Shown: piece by piece, positions 58,643 to 64,000 of the stretch
How the letters are laid out: each line of letters opens with the position of its first letter
How positions within the stretch are numbered: position 1 is the stretch's first letter
DNA from: SIAQ01 sp964484265
GTDB taxonomy: Bacteria > Planctomycetota > Planctomycetia > Gemmatales > Gemmataceae
NCBI GenBank assembly: GCA_964484265.1
Contig: CAZAFH010000011.1
Span: 59,252-123,251, forward strand
Reading direction: 5' to 3'
DNA: 64,000 bases
Made by a program: the position numbers and the translations under genes
The notes under the pieces: generated by a model
What the model was told of the DNA's origin: nothing
The model's input: the letters and a program-made list of their open reading frames with translations, nothing else
The model's database searches: none

Positions 58643-61348
58643 TTACTTCACCGCCACCGCGACGACGCGCAAATCCCCGGCCGGGATGCGCAACGAAATC
58701 TCGGTGCGTTCGTTCTTCCTCTCGACGGTAACCGCGGCGTTCTCCGTCATGTCGCGGGCTGTTGTCACGTTTAGCTTCGTTCGGACGTTGACATCGACGA
58801 ACTGCCGGCGATCGACACGCGCGATGCCGTTCTGCGTTTTGTCGATGCCGCGATGATTGTAGAACGTCAACAGCCAGCCGTCCTTCGTCTTGTTGGCGGA
58901 ATACATCACCTCGCCCGTCGGATGCTGCCCGTTGGCGAGGCGAACATCGAATGGCAGCAGGTCATCGGTCAGCGCGTTCATCAGCACCGGCAGTGCGGGA
59001 TGAGCACGCTCATCAACGCCCAACCCGCGCGGCACGAGAATCGTGAGCACCGCGCCATCGCCGACTTTGTTGCGCGTCACCAATGGCAGCTTGCCTTCGG
59101 TGAACATCAACGCCTCCGCGCCTTTTAATTTCACCGGCACGACATCGAACGGCGTCGCCGAATCCGCCGCGACACCATCGAGCGACCACGACTCCGCACG
59201 CACCGGCTTGCCAGCCACTTCGAAGCCGAGCAACGCTGCGGGCAGATCCTTGGCTTGCGTGATCGTCGTTACGAGCGTACCGCCAGCCTTCACGTATTCG
59301 GTAATCGTCGGCAGCATGTCGCCTGTCAGCTTCACATCGCCAGCGGCCCAGACGACGGGATATTGATGCAGCGCCTTCGCTCGATTCGGGCGATCGACGA
59401 GCACGTCGAAGATATCGCCATACACGCCGCTGGGCATCGATTGCACATCGGGCGATGCGGGCTTGCCTTCGCTGATCGCGGCGGGGTGCCAGCAGACGTT
59501 GAAGAGTTCGCGCAGTTCGATGTCGTTGATATCCTCGGGAAAATCGTGCAGCATCTTGCAGCGATAGTTGACGCGCTCATAGCCGTGCCCGGAACTCAGA
59601 AGTAACGCGATCGGCGTGTACGGCTCGCCGCGGTCTGGCGTGCGTGTGACGAACGACTGGAAATCCTCCGTCGCCCGGCCAAACGGCGATAACCCGATCG
59701 GATGAGTGCCCGGCCCAGGCAGCAGATACTGGTTCGTCAGGTTCTGTTCCCAGTAAATGGCCGAGGCGCCGCCGAGATAGTTCATGTAGTACAATTTTCT
59801 GTACCAGGAAATACTTACACCATCGGTGATCGTGTATTTGCTGTGGAACCACGCCGGTGCACCGCGTGGCACGACCGGGTTCTGCGTGAAGTAGTTGCAG
59901 GCATCGCCGAAGTTGCCGGAAGCGTAATTGATCCACGTGCCGCCGTACTGCCGGGCGGCGCCGCGTTCGAAGGCGATGCGCATCGGTGCGTGGACATTGG
60001 TGGCGTCGATCTCGTAGCCAACGGTGCGTGCGCCGGACTCGTGATACATGTGGGCCAGCGCGATCGAATCGACCGACAGGCACGAGATGCCGCGCGACCA
60101 GTGAGCGGGCGAGACCTTCGTCTTGTAGATCTTGCTCCAGGCTTCGGCTTGCTTCTCGCGCAGCACCTTGGGCAATGAATCGACATACGCCCGGCGATCG
60201 AGTTTCGATTTGTTATCCGGCAGGCCGATGCCGACGGTGCCGATCGCCTCGCCGTGGATGTAACCCAAGAACTGCTCGGCAAGCGGTCCCGTGGTGATGG
60301 CCTGATACGTGCCGGGGCCGGACTTGTCGTTGTAGGCTCCGCTGGCGTAGTTCGTCATGATGAAGAACGGCGACTTGGTGCGTTCGAGCCATTTGCGGAT
60401 CGGGCTGCCCTCGGACAGGTCAGGCGAGTTGCCAAGGTAGAAACCAGGCGTGAGCCCGGGCCAGGACATGATCGGCACGTCTTTCTTGCCTGCGAATTGC
60501 TTGTGAAACTTATCGCGAATATCGCTCGGCGGCGAAAACTGAAAGAACGCATCGTACAGCGAGAGCTTATCGACATCCTGCTTGCCCCACCATTTCAGGT
60601 TCGCGTCGATGCCGGTCCACATGCTGAAATCACGCCCGGCGATCGGCTGACGCTGGCTATCCGGCGAGACGGCAAAGTCGCGCTTCTTGCCTCGCCAGGC
60701 CGCGCCGTCCACAGGTCGCAGTTCAAACGCCGACTGATAAGCAAAACGCGGCTTCTCGCGGCCGGTGGGCGTGAACTTGGCGTCCTCGGTCAGCAGGATC
60801 GCATCGACCTGCCGCCAGGCCTCGCCGGCCTTGTCGATCGATACGATTAATTTGGCTGGCCCGTCCGCGAGCTTCACTTTTTGTGAATCCCACGCAAAGG
60901 AAAAGCCCCAAAAAAGCTGGTACTCGTCATTCACCGGCAACACCGGCTTGACGCCAAACTCGCCGACGAACGCAACCTTGCCGCCCTGCTCAATGCTGAC
61001 CTTGAACGGCGACGTTTTCTTGCGATGCTCGACAAACCGCACCCACAGCACATACTCGCCGCCACGCGGAACGACGATGTCGCGCTGGCAGCGAGCGCTG
61101 GTTTCGTCGGCAGCGGCGCCCATCGAATTCCACTCGCTCTCACCGCCCTGCGACCACTCGGCACTGATGCCCGGCCCCGCGATACCCCACGCCCCGGTCG
61201 CCTTGGCCGTGCCGGTCCAGTAGCCGAATGAGCCTTTGACGCCATCAAACCATTCGGGTTCGTACCAGAGATGGATGTGCGGACGCGATTGGGCGATGGC
61301 GTGAGAGGTAACAACGGAAAACAACATCATAAGAGCTAAAGCGCGCAT
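58643..61348 (-). CDS. Large secreted glycoside-hydrolase-like protein
   Basis: The 901-residue protein has a signal peptide (LALMMLFSVVTSHAIAQSRP). A jelly-roll-like N-terminal part of about 200 residues follows (WYEPEWFDGVKGSFGYWTGT), then a probable TIM-barrel region and a late glutaminase-like Rossmann region (AAGDVKLTGDMLPTITEYVK, then GGTLVTTITQAKDLP). This order resembles planctomycete proteins of the trimeric beta-galactosidase fold, but I see no proven catalytic pair, so activity is uncertain. GGAGAATGCC precedes the ATG at 61348. Confidence 0.72.
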   Translation of the reverse strand: MRALALMMLFSVVTSHAIAQSRPHIHLWYEPEWFDGVKGSFGYWTGTAKATGAWGIAGPGISAEWSQGGESEWNSMGAAADETSARCQRDIVVPRGGEYVLWVRFVEHRKKTSPFKVSIEQGGKVAFVGEFGVKPVLPVNDEYQLFWGFSFAWDSQKVKLADGPAKLIVSIDKAGEAWRQVDAILLTEDAKFTPTGREKPRFAYQSAFELRPVDGAAWRGKKRDFAVSPDSQRQPIAGRDFSMWTGIDANLKWWGKQDVDKLSLYDAFFQFSPPSDIRDKFHKQFAGKKDVPIMSWPGLTPGFYLGNSPDLSEGSPIRKWLERTKSPFFIMTNYASGAYNDKSGPGTYQAITTGPLAEQFLGYIHGEAIGTVGIGLPDNKSKLDRRAYVDSLPKVLREKQAEAWSKIYKTKVSPAHWSRGISCLSVDSIALAHMYHESGARTVGYEIDATNVHAPMRIAFERGAARQYGGTWINYASGNFGDACNYFTQNPVVPRGAPAWFHSKYTITDGVSISWYRKLYYMNYLGGASAIYWEQNLTNQYLLPGPGTHPIGLSPFGRATEDFQSFVTRTPDRGEPYTPIALLLSSGHGYERVNYRCKMLHDFPEDINDIELRELFNVCWHPAAISEGKPASPDVQSMPSGVYGDIFDVLVDRPNRAKALHQYPVVWAAGDVKLTGDMLPTITEYVKAGGTLVTTITQAKDLPAALLGFEVAGKPVRAESWSLDGVAADSATPFDVVPVKLKGAEALMFTEGKLPLVTRNKVGDGAVLTILVPRGLGVDERAHPALPVLMNALTDDLLPFDVRLANGQHPTGEVMYSANKTKDGWLLTFYNHRGIDKTQNGIARVDRRQFVDVNVRTKLNVTTARDMTENAAVTVERKNERTEISLRIPAGDLRVVAVAVK

Positions 61349-61372
61349 GGCATTCTCCACAATCGGCCAGAA

Positions 61373-61990
61373 TCATTCCTGTATACCATCAGACGGAAAA
61401 GTTCTCCGGCGTTTTCCGCCTCGATCGTGATCGTCGTCTTCGTCGTCGTCATCGCGAAGGGCACCCCGGCGTTTCCTCTCGCGCAGGATGTCTTCGTCCT
61501 GCATGATGTCCACAAATTGCTCCGAGATGTTCATGAGGGTGATGTCAGTCCCGGTTATTTCCTTGGGCCGGATAGTTGTGTTTTGCGCCACGACAATGAT
61601 GACAATCCAGGCGATGAACATGACAAAACAAAAAATAGCCATCAAGGGAAAGAAGGTCTCGTTAATATTAGGGGGAAGTAGACTGATCGCACCTAATCCC
61701 GCAATGGCCACCACCATGAACCCTAATGCGGATAGGAGAATCCAAAGAGTGCGCCCCCACCAATGATTTTTGTGTTGGTCGCAGAGCGGCACGATGACAG
61801 TCGCTCGCTTCGTCATCACCAAAGCAAGAACGATATAAGGCAGAAGGCCGAACAGCAGGAAGACGGCAACCCACGAAGGGCACCAACTCATTTTACGAGT
61901 CAGGGCCACGGTCGCGTCCTCGCCGCAACACATGCATGAACCTGGAAGGCCACCGTCAGCCTCTTGAAGCGAGAGTCGAATTTCGGGCAT
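61373..61990 (-). CDS. CxxC membrane protein, tandem paralogue 1
   Basis: The 205-residue protein begins with a CMCCG zinc-ribbon-like motif at about residues 19-23 in PGSCMCCGEDATVAL. Four transmembrane helices follow (WVAVFLLFGLLPYIVLALVM, WILLSALGFMVVAIAGLGAI, PLMAIFCFVMFIAWIVIIVV and a shorter one). A long acidic-basic tail ends it (RDDDDEDDDHDRGGKRRRTF). GAGGAAAA lies before the ATG. It is a tandem paralogue of the next minus-strand gene, 41 bases upstream of it. Possibly a metal- or redox-sensing membrane protein; unknown. Confidence 0.75.
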   Translation of the reverse strand: MPEIRLSLQEADGGLPGSCMCCGEDATVALTRKMSWCPSWVAVFLLFGLLPYIVLALVMTKRATVIVPLCDQHKNHWWGRTLWILLSALGFMVVAIAGLGAISLLPPNINETFFPLMAIFCFVMFIAWIVIIVVAQNTTIRPKEITGTDITLMNISEQFVDIMQDEDILRERKRRGALRDDDDEDDDHDRGGKRRRTFPSDGIQE

Positions 61991-62031
61991 GGTTTTTTCC
62001 TCAGTATGTCCTTTTCACTATTCCAAATTTC

Positions 62032-62604
62032 TTACTCTCGGATCGCGTCCGATTTTCGGTCGTTACCGTTTACCATCGGCGATGGCCTGACGAGCGGCGG
62101 GTCAGCATCGATGGCCCGCGCGACTGCCTCGTCTCTTGCGATCATCGCCTGGATGAATTCCTCGCACACGCCGTCGATCACCAGGTCCACGTTCGTCACA
62201 TTTGTCGCTCGCACCGAGGTAAGTTGTACCCAGGCAATCGCCGTGAGAATCGTGGGCAGCAGAACAATGAAGCTGGCCATTGCGAACCAATTCCGAAAGT
62301 AGCACGGCATCACGAAGTTTCCAGCAAATAGCAGACATAATGCGCTGATGATGAGCTGCCTTTGCTGCCAGTGATTGCGATGACGATGGCAGAACGGAGC
62401 CATCAGGTAAGCCGACTTCGTATAAAACGGCGAGACGATCAAGTATGGAATGGCACACGCAAGAATCAAAAGATAAACCCAAGGAGGCATCCACAGGATG
62501 CTAAGCCGTTGGTCGCTTTCCGCCGCACGTGCACCGCATTTCATGCACACGCGCGGCAAACCGCCGCCGCTTGCCTCCGCCAGATGCAATCGAACCTGGG
62601 CCAT
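62032..62604 (-). CDS. CxxC membrane protein, tandem paralogue 2
   Basis: The 190-residue protein has the same layout as its neighbour: PRVCMKCGARAAESD near the N terminus, then four hydrophobic helices (WVYLLILACAIPYLIVSPF, QLIISALCLLFAGNFVMPCY, ASFIVLLPTILTAIAWVQL and others), then a charged tail. The matching AEASGGGLPRVCMKCG and EADGGLPGSCMCCG starts show duplication. The ATG at 62604 is preceded by a GGCGAGA. The two genes are likely co-transcribed. Confidence 0.75.
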   Translation of the reverse strand: MAQVRLHLAEASGGGLPRVCMKCGARAAESDQRLSILWMPPWVYLLILACAIPYLIVSPFYTKSAYLMAPFCHRHRNHWQQRQLIISALCLLFAGNFVMPCYFRNWFAMASFIVLLPTILTAIAWVQLTSVRATNVTNVDLVIDGVCEEFIQAMIARDEAVARAIDADPPLVRPSPMVNGNDRKSDAIRE

Positions 62605-62713
62605 AGCAGTCTCGCCGATGGATGCGTGAGATGGGATTGAGTTTACCGGGTACGCATGGAGTGTCAACAGGCAAACGCATAGAGTATGATAAACCCAAAA
62701 TCAGGAGAACCCG

Positions 62714-64000
62714 ATGCCACGCATTCTTTGCCTCATCCTGGCCGTGCAAATCGCATTCATCCCATCCGCAGACGCTCAGCCCAATCGCAAACCGCTCGTC
62801 GCGGCGATCAACAAGCAGGTCGAGGGCGAAATCGCGTCGCTGCTCGCGCTGTACAAGCACATTCACGCGAATGCGGAGTTGGCGTTTCAGGAGGAACAAA
62901 CCGCCGCCCGGCTTGCGAAGGAACTGCGGAAGGTCGGCTTCGAGGTTACCGAGAAGGTCGGCATCACGGGCGTCGTCGGCGTGTTCAAGAACGGGCCGGG
63001 GCCGACGGTCATGGTCCGGGCCGACATGGACGCGCTGCCGATCGTCGAAGAGACCGGCGTGCCATACGCCAGCAAAATCCGCACGCGCGACAAGGATGGC
63101 CACGATGTCGGCGTCATGCATGCATGCGGGCACGACATGAACGTCACCTCGCTGGTCGGCACGGCTCGCGTCATGGTAGCGCTGAAAGACCGCTGGAAAG
63201 GCACGCTCGTGTTCATTGGCCAGCCTGCCGAGGAGATCGGCGCCGGCGCTCGCGTCATGATCGAGGACGGCTTGCTCAAGCGTTTCCCGCGGCCCGACTT
63301 CGCCCTCGCTCTGCATTGCGATGGCCGATATCCCGCAGGGCACATGAACTACCGCGAAGGGCAGATGCAAGCGAATGTCGATTCGGTCGATATCATCGTC
63401 AAGGGCAAAGGCGGGCACGGCGCGGCGCCGCATACGACCATCGATCCGATCGTCATCGCCGCCCGCATCGTGCTCGACCTTCAGACGATTGTGAGCCGAG
63501 AACGCAATCCGCTCGAACCGGCCGTCGTCACCGTCGGTTCGATTCATGGTGGAACGAAGCACAACATCATACCCGATGAAGTGAAGATGCAAATCACCGT
63601 CCGCACGATGAACGACGTATCACGCAAAAACGTACTCGAATCGATCGCCCGCATCGCGAAGGCCGCGGCATTGGCAGGCCGAGCGCCGGAGCCGATCGTC
63701 AAGACGCGCATCGAGAGCTTCACGCCGGCGCTCGTCAACGAAAAGGATTTGACGCAGAAGCTCGTCGGGCTGTTCAAGGACGTGATCGGCACGGACCGCG
63801 TGCACGAACGGCCGATGTCGATGGGCGGCGAAGATTTCAGCCAGTTCACACGGGCAGGCATTCGCACGTTCTATTGGCATCTCGGCACCGCTGATCCCGC
63901 GGCGCATGCCGAGGCGAAAAAAGGCGGCAAGGCACTCGCGAACACGCACTCGCCGTACTATGCGCCCGTCCCCGAACCAACGCTTAGGACTGGTGTGCTG
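62714..64000 (+). CDS. M20D amidohydrolase/carboxypeptidase, truncated at window end
   Basis: The frame runs open past base 64000; 429 codons are visible. A signal peptide (RILCLILAVQIAFIPSADAQ) is followed by HIHANAELAFQEEQTAARLA, a metal site ADMDALPI, and VMHACGHDMN, which carries the His/Asp metal ligands. Next come GQPAEEIGAGARVMIEDGLL and a C-terminal MSMGGEDFSQFTRAG. This is the M20D family of N-acyl-amino-acid and indoleacetyl-amino-acid hydrolases. AGGAG precedes the ATG at 62714. The true stop should lie shortly beyond the window, since family members are about 440 residues. Confidence 0.93.
   Translation, partial: MPRILCLILAVQIAFIPSADAQPNRKPLVAAINKQVEGEIASLLALYKHIHANAELAFQEEQTAARLAKELRKVGFEVTEKVGITGVVGVFKNGPGPTVMVRADMDALPIVEETGVPYASKIRTRDKDGHDVGVMHACGHDMNVTSLVGTARVMVALKDRWKGTLVFIGQPAEEIGAGARVMIEDGLLKRFPRPDFALALHCDGRYPAGHMNYREGQMQANVDSVDIIVKGKGGHGAAPHTTIDPIVIAARIVLDLQTIVSRERNPLEPAVVTVGSIHGGTKHNIIPDEVKMQITVRTMNDVSRKNVLESIARIAKAAALAGRAPEPIVKTRIESFTPALVNEKDLTQKLVGLFKDVIGTDRVHERPMSMGGEDFSQFTRAGIRTFYWHLGTADPAAHAEAKKGGKALANTHSPYYAPVPEPTLRTGVL

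Noticed and set aside
62686..63579. 297-residue frame in the last kilobase as the main gene
   Set aside because: It is an Arg-rich shadow. The M20 amidohydrolase frame from 62714 carries signal peptide and metal-binding motifs.
1..64000. CRISPR array, tRNA or rRNA genes
   Set aside because: No regularly spaced repeat-spacer arrays, cloverleaf-like sequences or ribosomal RNA signatures were noticed. The many direct and inverted repeats are intergenic palindromes without regular spacers.

Overview
The window looks like a chromosomal segment of a planctomycete, most likely a Gemmataceae-type organism. This is inferred from gene content: DUF1501 and sulfatase genes, a DUF1080 (3-keto-disaccharide hydrolase) protein, DUF3472, PPC-domain and beta-propeller secreted proteins, a Ser/Thr kinase without a membrane anchor, GC-rich coding sequence, short operons, and many palindromic intergenic repeats built on 'accacgga' or 'gtccgtagtc' cores. 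I see no rRNA, tRNA or CRISPR array.

Layout. 0.1-8 kb: a secreted hypothetical, a Ser/Thr kinase, a Gfo/Idh/MocA oxidoreductase, a class-III aminotransferase, a HEPN-protein pair, a metal ABC-3 permease and a secreted alpha/beta hydrolase. 8.2-11.3 kb: an Mla-type lipid transport operon (permease, ATPase, MCE protein). 11.5-16 kb: a secreted thioredoxin-like protein and a PPC-domain protein, then GlgX. 16.2-18 kb: a DUF2203-like protein, a STAS anti-sigma antagonist and an RsbW-like anti-sigma kinase. 18-20 kb: aroK overlapping a fused aroDE. 20-30.9 kb: secreted esterases, DUF1501, a sulfatase, a C-type cytochrome, a deiodinase-like selenoprotein with an in-frame UGA, a sialate esterase, an Nmad3-like gene, a toxin-antitoxin remnant split by a 153-bp MITE, and a beta-propeller protein.

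31.2-40.9 kb: a five-gene operon of amide-bond chemistry. It holds a circularly permuted ATP-grasp, an alpha-E protein, a transglutaminase-DUF2126 protein, an ATP-grasp-alpha-E fusion and a second transglutaminase. At 44.2-46.8 kb a glutathionylspermidine-synthase-like ATP-grasp overlaps a membrane-protein gene. These genes probably make or modify an unknown peptide or amide product.

47-54.4 kb: an RND efflux locus with a divergent outer-membrane factor, a TetR regulator with a clear promoter and operator, an adaptor and the pump. 54.4-64 kb: DUF1080, a second beta-propeller protein, a DUF7689-like pair, a secreted RidA protein, a 901-residue secreted protein, two tandem CxxC membrane paralogues and an M20 amidohydrolase that runs off the end.

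The strongest discoveries are the UGA-containing deiodinase-like gene with a plausible bacterial SECIS hairpin, the two near-identical inverted MITE copies with intact target-site duplications (one inside a ParE-like toxin gene, one inside another repeat), and the doubled ATP-grasp/alpha-E/transglutaminase operon.
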